Source: Fidelibacterota bacterium
GTDB lineage: Bacteria; Bipolaricaulota; Bipolaricaulia; UBA7950; UBA9294
Direction of reading: 5' to 3'
Assembly (NCBI GenBank): GCA_024278395.1
Contig: JAJRTG010000127.1
Coordinates: forward strand, 1 to 22,142
Length of the DNA stretch: 22,142 nucleotides
The notes under the pieces were generated by a model that was not told where the DNA came from, did no database searches, and saw only the letters and a list, made by a program, of their open reading frames with translations. The position numbers and the translations under genes are program-made. Of this stretch, positions 13,639 to 21,416 are shown piece by piece; position 1 is the stretch's first letter, and each line of letters begins with the position of its first letter.

Positions 13639-14511
13639 TTAATGTTCGTATCCGCGGTCGGGGAGCTCGTGCCCGTTGAGGAGGACCTTGTCCGCGGTGA
13701 CCTCCCCGATCACCGAGAAGCGCACCGTGGGGGGAAGATCGGCGAGCCCGCCCTTGGGCACGGTAAACAGAAGTTCATAGTCCTCGCCGCCGAACAGGAT
13801 CGCTTCTCGGCGGTCCCTGAGGGGGATGTCGCGCGCCGCCTCCGGAGATATGGGGAGAAGCTCCTCCTCGACGGCGAACCCGACCCCGCTCTCCCGCGCC
13901 AGAAGGTGAAGCGAGCGGGCGAGGCCGTCCGAGATATCGATCATGCTTGTGACATGCGGAGCGAGGAGCGTCCCCCAAGCCACGCGGGGAGGAAAGGCGA
14001 AGAGTTCGTCCGCCTGTATGGTCCTTCCCTTCTCGTACAGCTGCAGGGCCGCCTGGGTGCGACCGAGGTCGCCGGTGACGCACACCGCGTCCCCGACGTG
14101 CGCCCCCTTCCGCATGACCGGGCGCTCCGCCTCTCCGATGGCTGAGCTCACGAGCGTCAACTCTGAGTGGCGGTCGATGTCCCCCCCGATGAGCGACGTC
14201 CCCACCGTGGCGCAGCAGGCGAGCGCCCCCTCGAGCACCCCCTGTACAAGCCGGTCGGCCAGCCCGGGATCGCCGAGGGCGAGTAGGACTCCGAGGGGGC
14301 GTGCCCCCATCGCCGCGAGATCGGATAACGACACCGCCACCCCCCGCCAGCCGATGGCGTACGGGCTGGCCTCGGGCGGGAAATCGGTCGTTCGGTGGAG
14401 CATGTCGGTGGTGAAGACCAGGTTGGTGTTCCGGAACGGGATGACAGCCGCGTCGTCCCCGGCGGCGGCGATCCGCTCCCGGATGAAGGCGATGATCTCG
14501 GATTCCCGCAT
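13639..14511 (-). CDS. thiL: Thiamine-monophosphate kinase ThiL
   Basis: ThiL phosphorylates thiamine monophosphate with ATP to make thiamine diphosphate, the last step of cofactor formation. The 290 residues show the PurM/AIR-synthase-like fold motifs of the family: GDDAAVIP near the N-terminus, the TTDM segment, SLIGGDIDR, DISDGLA and FGGEDYELLFTVP. I chose ATG at 14511 (MRESEIIAF), which fits ThiL N-termini; an in-frame GTG at 14544 would prepend eleven residues. Neither has a clear SD. A hairpin, GACCC (14542-14538) with GGGTC (14524-14520), lies just before the ATG and may belong to the riboswitch expression platform. It is the first gene of the thiamine operon. Confidence 0.92.
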   Translation of the reverse strand: MRESEIIAFIRERIAAAGDDAAVIPFRNTNLVFTTDMLHRTTDFPPEASPYAIGWRGVAVSLSDLAAMGARPLGVLLALGDPGLADRLVQGVLEGALACCATVGTSLIGGDIDRHSELTLVSSAIGEAERPVMRKGAHVGDAVCVTGDLGRTQAALQLYEKGRTIQADELFAFPPRVAWGTLLAPHVTSMIDISDGLARSLHLLARESGVGFAVEEELLPISPEAARDIPLRDRREAILFGGEDYELLFTVPKGGLADLPPTVRFSVIGEVTADKVLLNGHELPDRGYEH

Positions 14512-14560
14512 TCTGTTACGACCCGTTCTTGTCCTCTGGGTCACGGGGATGTGTATGACG

Positions 14561-14640
14561 TCCCTACGCTGGCATTACCCAGATCAGGTTCGAAGGGTCG
14601 AGGTCGTACCTCCTCTCAGCCCGAGCACGGGCTCCCCTGA
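14561..14640 (-). promoter_or_regulatory. TPP riboswitch (THI element)
   Basis: The - strand carries the conserved THI-box elements in order: CAGGGGAGCCC, GGGCTGAGAGGAGG, GACCCTTCGAACCTGATCTG and GGTAATGCCAGCGTAGGGA. These form the pyrimidine and pyrophosphate sensor helices of the TPP aptamer. It lies 50 bases before thiL and should repress thiL-thiB-thiP-thiQ when TPP is plentiful. No U-tract terminator follows, so control is more likely at translation initiation. Confidence 0.96.
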
Positions 14641-14649
14641 TTGACTTTT

Positions 14650-14678
14650 ACTATAACTTCGAGAAGGGGGCGGTGCAA
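14650..14678 (-). promoter_or_regulatory. Predicted promoter of the thiamine operon
   Basis: On the - strand TTGCAC (14678-14673) and TATAGT (14655-14650) are 17 bases apart, placing the start near 14643, immediately before the TPP aptamer. The -10 is good and the -35 matches three of six consensus bases. Confidence 0.6.
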
Positions 14679-14684
14679 GACGGG

Positions 14685-16784
14685 CTACGGGAGCCGGGAG
14701 AGGCTTGACTCCACGGCCTTCTTCTCCTGCTGAAGCATGTTGATCTCGCTGCGCAGCCGGCTGTACTCCTGCGCCGTGATGCGCGTGGCCGAGGAGAGCC
14801 TCGCGGTGTTACGCGCGAGCTTCTTTTCGATCAGCTTGAGCGCTGTCTCGTAGTTCTTGCGCGCGCTGACCGTCAATCCCTGCGCCCGGTAGAGGTCGCC
14901 GAGGGCGATGTACGCCCGCTCGAAGCTCGGGTTCGACTTCACGAGCCCCTCCAGGATCTTAGAGGCGCGGGAGTAGTCGCCCTCCCGGATCGCGATGATC
15001 CCGTCGAGATAATGCGCCTGCAGGGTGGTGTCCTTGGAGGGGTGAGTGGCGAGAAGGAGGTCGACGTTCTCCTTCGCCGTCTTGGTGTCCCCGAGGTTGA
15101 CCGCGACGTTGGCGATATTGAGGTAGACCGCCTCGGTGACGAACCGGGTGCGGCACTTCTTCAGATCGGACAGGGCTCCCCTGTAATCCCCCTGCTGGAG
15201 CTTGGCTATCGCCAGGTAGTAGTAGGTCTGCCGGGGACAGAAATCGAGCCGGATGCTCCGGTTGAACGTCTCCTCGGCGAGGTGGACCTGACCGAGCTGC
15301 ATCTGCCTGACCCCGGCCTGGAACAGGAAGTCGGCGGCGTAGTCGCGCAGGGCGATCACAGAGACCGAGATGGTGAACAGGAAGACGACGCCGGCGGTCA
15401 CCAGGAGCGGCGCTCTTTTGAGGGTTACGGTCGTCTGCGCGGCGTCACCGTACGCACGCGACGTGGCGATCCCGAGCAGTGTGACGAACACGAGGCTCGA
15501 TGCAGGAAGGTGGGCGGGGAAGCTCACCAGGGAGTGGACGAGAAAGGTGATCACCCCGCCGGTCAGCAGGAGGAGGTCGAAGCGGTCGGCCTCGTCGCGG
15601 TTACGGTAGAGGGCGGTCCATAGGGAATAGGCGGTCATCCCGATCAGTCCGATCAACCCAATGATCCCGAGGATCCCGAGCTCCGCGAGCACCTGCACGT
15701 ACTCGTTGTGCGCCTGGGCGGCCCGGGCGATGTAGAAGTTGTAGTTCTTCCCCTGCGGGGTGGCGAGGAACTTCGCCTTGTACGGGATGAAGTTGAGCTT
15801 GTAGTTCCCCAGTCCGACCCCGAGGAGGGGATGGTCCTTGAACATCTCGTAGCCGACCCACCAGTCCCAGGCGCGCACCTTCCCCGCGTTCTGCGCCCAC
15901 ATCCTCCCGATCCAGGAGGAGCCTCCGGTGGCGGAGAGCCCGACGACCGAGTTGAGCGGGCCGGACGGGGCCTCGACGAGGAAGGTGAACGCAAGCACGA
16001 CGAGGAGGGCGATCAGCCAGGCGCGGTTCTTCCGCAGGGGCTCCACCGGGCGGAAGATCGCCCATCCGATGATCACCCCGATCCCGGCGATGATCAGAGC
16101 GACGCGGATCCCCGTCTGGTTCACCAACATCGCCATTCCGAAGTTGAACGAGATGAGCGGGATCGCGATCGCCCGCAGGATGCGGGACCGCAGCCGCACG
16201 ATGAGGATCACCGTGGGGAAGAGGAGGTAGGCGAGGAATCCCCCGAGATAGTTGCGATTTCCCATGGTGGAGATGATCTCGTTCAGTCCGTGCCCCCCGG
16301 TCGCCCCGCGCATCACTCCCAGGTACTGCAAGAGCCCGTACAACGCGGCGAGGAAGGAAGAGATGAGGAGCGCGTAGAGGATGAGGGTGACGTCCCGCTT
16401 CTCCTTGACCGCGTTTGCCACGATGAGATAGAAAAGCACGAAGTACAGGAAGACCGCGAGGCTTTGGATCACGACACGGCCGTTGACCGCGTTGATCATC
16501 GAGAGCAGGCCGACCACGATGAGGAATCCCGCCGGATACGCGAGCCACGGGAAGCGGATCTTCCACTCCCCCTTGAGCAGGCTTCGGGCGGCCCAGAGAA
16601 TGAGGAGGACCGAGACGACCAGGAAGGCGATGATCGATTTTCCGTAGCCGTACTCCGTCTCCCCCGGCCAGATGAAGAGCGGCAGTATGAAGGTGAACGC
16701 AGCGATTAGACAGACGAAGACCCGGTCGAACGATACGCGGGGAAGCCTTCCCGCCAGCTCCTTCTTGCGTTTCTTCTTAGCCAT
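14685..16784 (-). CDS. O-antigen ligase (Wzy_C)-type membrane protein with C-terminal TPR repeats
   Basis: This 699-residue polytopic membrane protein has about ten to twelve hydrophobic segments over residues 20-480, then a soluble C-terminal domain. The landmark of the O-antigen ligase/polymerase superfamily is the large loop with MFKDHPLLGVGLGNY (314-328) and RAAQAHNEYVQVLAELGI (354-371). Residues 485-655 contain several TPR-like helical repeats, and 665-695 look coiled-coil. Proteins of this build ligate or polymerise surface glycans, or glycosylate proteins; which applies cannot be told, since no glycan cluster is visible here. The open frame begins at 16892, but ATG at 16784 (MAKKKRKK) lies about four bases after the predicted transcription start and no candidate has an SD; ATG at 16796 lies within the -10 region. 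Confidence 0.85.
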   Translation of the reverse strand: MAKKKRKKELAGRLPRVSFDRVFVCLIAAFTFILPLFIWPGETEYGYGKSIIAFLVVSVLLILWAARSLLKGEWKIRFPWLAYPAGFLIVVGLLSMINAVNGRVVIQSLAVFLYFVLFYLIVANAVKEKRDVTLILYALLISSFLAALYGLLQYLGVMRGATGGHGLNEIISTMGNRNYLGGFLAYLLFPTVILIVRLRSRILRAIAIPLISFNFGMAMLVNQTGIRVALIIAGIGVIIGWAIFRPVEPLRKNRAWLIALLVVLAFTFLVEAPSGPLNSVVGLSATGGSSWIGRMWAQNAGKVRAWDWWVGYEMFKDHPLLGVGLGNYKLNFIPYKAKFLATPQGKNYNFYIARAAQAHNEYVQVLAELGILGIIGLIGLIGMTAYSLWTALYRNRDEADRFDLLLLTGGVITFLVHSLVSFPAHLPASSLVFVTLLGIATSRAYGDAAQTTVTLKRAPLLVTAGVVFLFTISVSVIALRDYAADFLFQAGVRQMQLGQVHLAEETFNRSIRLDFCPRQTYYYLAIAKLQQGDYRGALSDLKKCRTRFVTEAVYLNIANVAVNLGDTKTAKENVDLLLATHPSKDTTLQAHYLDGIIAIREGDYSRASKILEGLVKSNPSFERAYIALGDLYRAQGLTVSARKNYETALKLIEKKLARNTARLSSATRITAQEYSRLRSEINMLQQEKKAVESSLSRLP

Positions 16785-16794
16785 GGCTTTGCTC

Positions 16795-16803
16795 ATTATA
16801 GCA
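16795..16803 (-). promoter_or_regulatory. Extended -10 promoter of the O-antigen-ligase-type gene
   Basis: TGCTATAAT on the - strand is a perfect extended -10 element; no convincing -35 lies at the usual distance, which extended -10 promoters tolerate. The start would be near 16788, four bases before the chosen ATG, giving an essentially leaderless mRNA. The -10 contains the TAA stop (16798-16796) of the upstream flavoprotein gene. Confidence 0.6.
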
Positions 16804-17998
16804 GGGATATTGAGGAAAGGAAGTCCGCGGCGAGTTTCCGCACCCTCTCCCACCCCCCGAGGAGCGGGATGAGGGAGGCGAACCGCGGCCACACGGCCCG
16901 GCGCTCAAGGAAGAGGAGGATGAGCCGACTGGGGTGGTCGATGTCCCCGTAGGCCTCGATGGGGGAGAGTATCGCGGGATCGTCGAGGACCGCCCCCAGC
17001 GCGGCCATTGTCTCGTCATCGAGCGAAAAGAGGACCTGCCGCAGGGAGAGGCCGAAGGCGAGCTCTCCCCCTATCTCCCTTCTCCAATCCTCGTCGTACA
17101 GGCGCAGGCGGGCGGCGTTCGTCATCCCGGAGAGCCCGGCCTGTCCGGCGATCCTCCCCGCGATTTGGGCGCACACCCCGCCGGGGTATAGTCCGCCACC
17201 GGAGAGGGGTTTCACCTGCCCGGCGGCGTCCCCGACCACGATCACTCCGTCGCCGTAGGTACTATCCGCCGGGCCGATCGGGATCAGACCCCCTCCCCGG
17301 GCCCGCACCTTCCCGGGGAAGCGCCCGGCGAGGAAACGGGAGAGGAGCGCCTGCACGTCCGTTCCAGCGGGCCCGAGGAGGCCGACGCGCAGGGCGCCGT
17401 CCTCGGCCGGTACCGCCCAGGCGAACCCCCCGGGCGCGGTATCGCTTCCCACGAAGACCTCCACCTGATCCGGACAGGCAGGGGTAACTTCCACCGTGGT
17501 TTGTGCGGCTGCGAGGAACTGCTGGGGAGCGGGAAGGGAGAACCAGTCCCGCACAGAGCTCTTCGGGCCGTCCGCCCCGACAACGACCTCGGTCTCCACC
17601 CGCTCCTTCCCGTTTAGGACCACGCTCCCTAGGGAGGCGCGGGTGGCGCGGGTGCGGGTACGGACCTCGACCCCCGTGGCCGCGGCCTGTTCCAGTCCCG
17701 AGCGGTCGAACACCGCCCGATCGATCACGAGCGCCCGGGTATCAGGAGCGCGCAGCGTTAGGGCTCCTCCACCGGGCAGGTGGAGCCGTCCCCCCTTGAT
17801 CCGGCGCAGGACTGCCTCGGATGGGGCGTCGAACAGATCGATGGTGCGCGGGCTGACGAGCCCGGCGCACGCGCTCGCCGCCCCTCTTCCGTCCCCCTGT
17901 TCCACGAGCAGGACGCGGGCTCCGACCAGTGCGGCATGGCGGGCGGTGAGAGCCCCGATCGGTCCTCCGCCGATCACCACCACATCGTAGCGCCTCAT
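16796..17998 (-). CDS. Geranylgeranyl-reductase-family FAD-dependent oxidoreductase
   Basis: This FAD enzyme has 400 residues, of the family that reduces isoprenoid double bonds (GGR, COG0644-like). The N-terminus shows the dinucleotide-binding motif VVVIGGGPIGA (about 6-16), then CAGLVSP around residues 44-50, VVGADGPKSSVR and the FAD-contact motif VVGDAAGQVKPLSGGGLYPGG. The CAGLVSP cysteine segment is typical of archaeal lipid and menaquinone-reducing members. The ATG overlaps the gpsA stop as ATGA. Possible substrates include polyprenyl phosphates, quinone side chains or isoprenoid lipids; the adjacent glycerol-3-phosphate dehydrogenase hints at lipids, without proof. Family confidence is good, substrate confidence low. 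Confidence 0.85.
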   Translation of the reverse strand: MRRYDVVVIGGGPIGALTARHAALVGARVLLVEQGDGRGAASACAGLVSPRTIDLFDAPSEAVLRRIKGGRLHLPGGGALTLRAPDTRALVIDRAVFDRSGLEQAAATGVEVRTRTRATRASLGSVVLNGKERVETEVVVGADGPKSSVRDWFSLPAPQQFLAAAQTTVEVTPACPDQVEVFVGSDTAPGGFAWAVPAEDGALRVGLLGPAGTDVQALLSRFLAGRFPGKVRARGGGLIPIGPADSTYGDGVIVVGDAAGQVKPLSGGGLYPGGVCAQIAGRIAGQAGLSGMTNAARLRLYDEDWRREIGGELAFGLSLRQVLFSLDDETMAALGAVLDDPAILSPIEAYGDIDHPSRLILLFLERRAVWPRFASLIPLLGGWERVRKLAADFLSSISLL

Positions 17999-18990
17999 CC
18001 GATCTTCTCTTCCTTCGGCGCCCGGGACATGATCTCATCGACCAGCGCGATCGGATCGGACTTTCCGTGCAGAAGGCGCCAGACGGCGTCCGTTATCGGC
18101 ATCTCGATGCCCCTCTCTTCCGCCAGTCGATGCACGACATCAGTCGCGTACACCCCCTCCGCCACCATCGCCATCCCGTCCACGATCCTTTCGATCGACT
18201 CCCCCTTTCCCAGCCGGTAGCCGACGTAGCGGTTGCGGCTGTGGGGGCTCGTCGCGGTGGCGACGAGATCCCCGAGCCCGGCCAGGCCGAAGAACGTCTT
18301 TTCCTTTCCGCCGAGCGTGCGCCCGAACCGGACCATCTCCGCCAGGCCGCGGCTGATCAGCGCCCCGCGGGAGTTGTCCCCGTAGCCGAGCCCGTCGCCG
18401 ATTCCGACCGCGATCGCGATGATGTTCTTCACCGTCCCGCACAGCTCCACCCCGCGGATGTCCGCGCTCACGTAGACCCGGAACCGGGGCGTGGAGATCT
18501 CCCGTTGCAGCCTCTTCCCCAACTCAAGGTCGACGCCGGCGAGGACGACCGCCGTCGGCATGTCCCGCCCCACCTCCTCGGCATGGGACGGTCCGGACAG
18601 GGTGAAGACCGGGTGGTCGGGGATGTGATCCGAGATGACCTCTGACATCGTGCGCCCGGATCCGCGGTCGAGCCCCTTCGCCAGGTTGATGAAGAGATGT
18701 CCGGGACGGGCGTGGGGGCGGAACCTGGCGGCGATCTCGGCCACGGCGAACGACGGGACGGCGAATACGATCGCATCCGTCGCCGCGGCTTGGGAGAGAT
18801 CGGAGGTTATCTCCAGGTTCTCCCGCGGGAGGACGACCCCGGGCAGATAGGGCCGGTTCTCGCGCTCCCGGGCGAGCGACCGCGCCTTCTCCGGGTCGCG
18901 CGCCCACAGGGTAACGGACTGCCCACGCGATGCGAGGAGTCGGGCGAATGCCGTCCCCCAGCCGCCTGCACCGAGAACGGAGAACCTCAT
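17995..18990 (-). CDS. gpsA: Glycerol-3-phosphate dehydrogenase [NAD(P)+] GpsA
   Basis: This cytosolic enzyme reduces dihydroxyacetone phosphate to sn-glycerol 3-phosphate, the backbone of bacterial phospholipids. The 331 residues start with the Rossmann motif VLGAGGWGTAFA (5-16), include the substrate segments NLAKGLD, SGPSHAEEV and the catalytic lysine in CGTVKNIIAIAVGIGDGL, and the family block GLAGLGDLVATATSPHSRNR. Start ATG at 18990 overlaps the upstream protease stop as TGATG; the longer open frame adds 18 polar residues inside the protease gene and was rejected. The 3' end overlaps the reductase gene by four bases, so the three genes form one operon. Confidence 0.94.
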   Translation of the reverse strand: MRFSVLGAGGWGTAFARLLASRGQSVTLWARDPEKARSLARERENRPYLPGVVLPRENLEITSDLSQAAATDAIVFAVPSFAVAEIAARFRPHARPGHLFINLAKGLDRGSGRTMSEVISDHIPDHPVFTLSGPSHAEEVGRDMPTAVVLAGVDLELGKRLQREISTPRFRVYVSADIRGVELCGTVKNIIAIAVGIGDGLGYGDNSRGALISRGLAEMVRFGRTLGGKEKTFFGLAGLGDLVATATSPHSRNRYVGYRLGKGESIERIVDGMAMVAEGVYATDVVHRLAEERGIEMPITDAVWRLLHGKSDPIALVDEIMSRAPKEEKIG

Positions 18991-20144
18991 CACTGATTTC
19001 CGATTGCGATCGGCATCCTCTCTCCGACGTGCGTCTCGATCCAACCGATCGCCGTCTCGACCGGGTCCCCGTCCTCGCCGACCTCGATGTCCGGGGTGAT
19101 CCCGATCCCTTGGACGGCGTCTCCGTTCGGGGTGTGGTACTCTCCGGTCGTCAGCTTCAGGGCCGAGCCGTCGGGGAAGTTGATCATCCGCTGGATGACC
19201 CCCTTGCCAAACGTCTTCTCCCCGATCAGGATCCCCATATCGTGGTCACGGATCGCTCCGACGGTGATCTCGGCGGCGCTCGCCGTCCCCCCGTTCACCA
19301 GCACGGCTAGCGGGAGGTTGGGGATCGTGTTCCCGGTCGACCAGTACGACTGGTCTCCGGATACCCGGTCCTTCACCGTGAGGATGATCCCCTTGTCCAC
19401 GAACCGGCTCGAGACCGAGATCGCCGAGCTCAAGAGCCCGCCCGGATTGTTGCGCAGGTCAAGTATTATCCCGTCCATGTCCTTCAGGTCGAAGCCGAGC
19501 AGGGCCTTGTCCAGCTCCAGCGACACGTTCTGATCGAACCGCATAATGCGGATGTAGGCGATCTTCCCGTCGGCGACCGTCTTGCTGGAGACGGAGTCCA
19601 CCGTGATCGTGGCGCGGACGATCGGGATGTCCTCCTCGGTCCCGTCCTTGTGGCGCACGCGCAGGGTGACGGTGGTCCCTTCCGGGCCGCGGATCTTTAC
19701 CGAGGCCTCGGACAGGGTGATCCCCTCGGTCGACTCCCCGTCGATCTCCAGGATCTGGTCTCCGGCGCGTATTCCGGCCTTCTCCGCCGGGGTGTCGGCG
19801 AGCGGGGCGATCACCGTAAGGACCCCGTCCTTGATGGTGATCTCGATCCCGACCCCGCTGAACTTCCCCTCCATGCTCTCCTCGAACTGCTTGTAATCCT
19901 GTGGGTCCATGAACTCGGAATAGGGGTCGTCGAGCTCCTTGACCATCCCCTTGAGCGCCCCGTACAGGAGCTTCTGGTCGTCGATCCTCTCCGGCCAGTA
20001 GAAGTAGGTCTTGATGTACTTGTAGACCTGATCAATCGGGGAGAAGATGCTGTTCGTACTCTTCTGCGCCCCTCCGAGCCCGAGCGCGATCACGATGACG
20101 ACTAACGCGACGATCACTCCACGGCGCAACGACAAACGGTTCAT
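18990..20144 (-). CDS. S41 C-terminal processing peptidase (CtpA-like)
   Basis: This is an envelope serine protease with an N-terminal membrane anchor or signal (residues about 9-25) and a PDZ domain (about 85-175) that recognises substrate C-termini. The S41 core has LDLRNNPGGLL, the nucleophile S289 in NGGTASAAEI and the general base K314 in GEKTFGKGVIQ. At 384 residues it has the normal length. The start ATG at 20144 is set by GAGGTGAT, a near-perfect anti-16S match seven bases upstream; GTG and ATG codons slightly upstream overlap that site. It opens a TGATG-coupled operon with gpsA and the GGR-type oxidoreductase; no functional link between protease and lipid enzymes is evident. Confidence 0.93.
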   Translation of the reverse strand: MNRLSLRRGVIVALVVIVIALGLGGAQKSTNSIFSPIDQVYKYIKTYFYWPERIDDQKLLYGALKGMVKELDDPYSEFMDPQDYKQFEESMEGKFSGVGIEITIKDGVLTVIAPLADTPAEKAGIRAGDQILEIDGESTEGITLSEASVKIRGPEGTTVTLRVRHKDGTEEDIPIVRATITVDSVSSKTVADGKIAYIRIMRFDQNVSLELDKALLGFDLKDMDGIILDLRNNPGGLLSSAISVSSRFVDKGIILTVKDRVSGDQSYWSTGNTIPNLPLAVLVNGGTASAAEITVGAIRDHDMGILIGEKTFGKGVIQRMINFPDGSALKLTTGEYHTPNGDAVQGIGITPDIEVGEDGDPVETAIGWIETHVGERMPIAIGNQ

Positions 20145-20170
20145 AGAATACATCACCTCTTTTGGGATCG

Positions 20171-20178
20171 ATTTTATC
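20171..20178 (-). promoter_or_regulatory. Weak candidate -10 element before the S41 protease gene
   Basis: GATAAAAT on the - strand lies in the 57-base gap between the sahH stop and the protease start and resembles a -10 box. No clear -35 is visible, so the gene could equally be read from the sahH promoter upstream. Confidence 0.3.
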
Positions 20179-20201
20179 CGCTCAGCCGGGGGAAGGGAAC
20201 A

Positions 20202-21416
20202 CTACCCTCCCAGGTACTCCCGCTGGGCCGGGCTGAGCCTGTCGATCCGCAACCCGAGGGACTCGAGCTTCATGCGCGCCACTTCCTCATCGATCTCGCG
20301 CGGGACCGGGTAGAGTCCGGGGGAAAACGGCCCGTTCGCCGCGATGTGGCGCAGGGTGAGTCCCTGCAGAGCGAAGGAGATATCCATGATCTCCACCGGG
20401 TGGCCGTCTCCGAGGACGAGGTTGACGAGCCTCCCCTCCCCGAGGAGGTAGAGGCGGCGGCCGTCCTCCAGGGTGAACCGCTCCACCCCGGGGCGGACCT
20501 CCTCCACCTGGGCGGCAAGGCGGTTGAGGGCGGGTTTATCGATCTCCACGTCGAAGTGACCGGCGTTCGCCAGTACCAGCCCGTCCTTCGCGTTACGGAG
20601 CGCCTTTTCATCGACGACGTCCCGGCACCCGGTCACGGTGATGAGGAAATCGGCGTCCCGGATCCCCTCGGAGAGCGGTGCGACGCTGAACCCCTCCATC
20701 ACCGCCTCCACCGCGCGGATCGGGTCGACCTCGGCGATCGTGACCCGCGCTCCCAGGCCGCGCGCCCGCATGGCGATCCCGCGCCCGCACCAGCCGTAGC
20801 CAGCGACGAGCACGGACTTCCCGGCGACGAGCAGGTTCGTCGAGCGCATGATCCCGTCCCACACCGACTGTCCGGTCCCGTACCGGTTGTCGAACAGGTA
20901 CTTCATCTGAGCGTCGTTCACCGCGAACATCGGGATGTGGAGGCCTCCCCGGTCGGCGAGGATCTTCAATCTCCGCACTCCGGTCGTCGTCTCCTCGCAC
21001 CCTCCCAGGACCGGGAACTCGCGCGTCTCCTCCCAGAGTCCGGCCAGGTCTCCGCCGTCGTCCAGCAGGAGGTCCGGCTTCGCGGCGAGGACGGCCTGGA
21101 GGTGGGCCCGGTACTCATCGGCTGAGACCCCACGGCGGGCGTAGACCTCGATTCCCTCCTCCTCTTCCAGGGCGGCGGCGACGTCGTCCTGGGTGGAGAG
21201 GGGGTTGCTCCCGGTGATGAAGACCTCAGCCCCCCCGTCCCGCAGGAGGATCGCGAGGCGGGCGGTCTTCGCCTCGAGGTGGATGCTCATACCGATCCGG
21301 TGCCCGGAGAACGGCTCCTCCCGGCAGAATTCCTCCTCCAGCCGGGAGAGGAGCGGCATGTGGGCAGCGGCCCACCCGATCTTCCGCCTTCCCGAATCAA
21401 CTAAATGCGCTTTCAT
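20202..21416 (-). CDS. ahcY: Adenosylhomocysteinase (S-adenosyl-L-homocysteine hydrolase)
   Basis: This NAD-dependent cytosolic enzyme splits S-adenosylhomocysteine into adenosine and homocysteine, relieving inhibition of methyltransferases. The 404 residues contain the family blocks GCEETTTGVRRL (139-150), VNDAQMKYLFDNRYGTGQS (166-184) and the NAD-binding GYGWCGRG (206-213). It is the short form: the C-terminus ends in PAQREYLGG and lacks the Lys-x-x-Tyr-Arg-Tyr type tail that completes the partner NAD site in the long bacterial and eukaryotic form. Short forms are known from Thermotoga and methanogens, where one archaeal member prefers S-inosylhomocysteine, so the exact substrate is open. 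The start lies 20 bases inside the end of the upstream EamA gene. Confidence 0.93.
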   Translation of the reverse strand: MKAHLVDSGRRKIGWAAAHMPLLSRLEEEFCREEPFSGHRIGMSIHLEAKTARLAILLRDGGAEVFITGSNPLSTQDDVAAALEEEEGIEVYARRGVSADEYRAHLQAVLAAKPDLLLDDGGDLAGLWEETREFPVLGGCEETTTGVRRLKILADRGGLHIPMFAVNDAQMKYLFDNRYGTGQSVWDGIMRSTNLLVAGKSVLVAGYGWCGRGIAMRARGLGARVTIAEVDPIRAVEAVMEGFSVAPLSEGIRDADFLITVTGCRDVVDEKALRNAKDGLVLANAGHFDVEIDKPALNRLAAQVEEVRPGVERFTLEDGRRLYLLGEGRLVNLVLGDGHPVEIMDISFALQGLTLRHIAANGPFSPGLYPVPREIDEEVARMKLESLGLRIDRLSPAQREYLGG

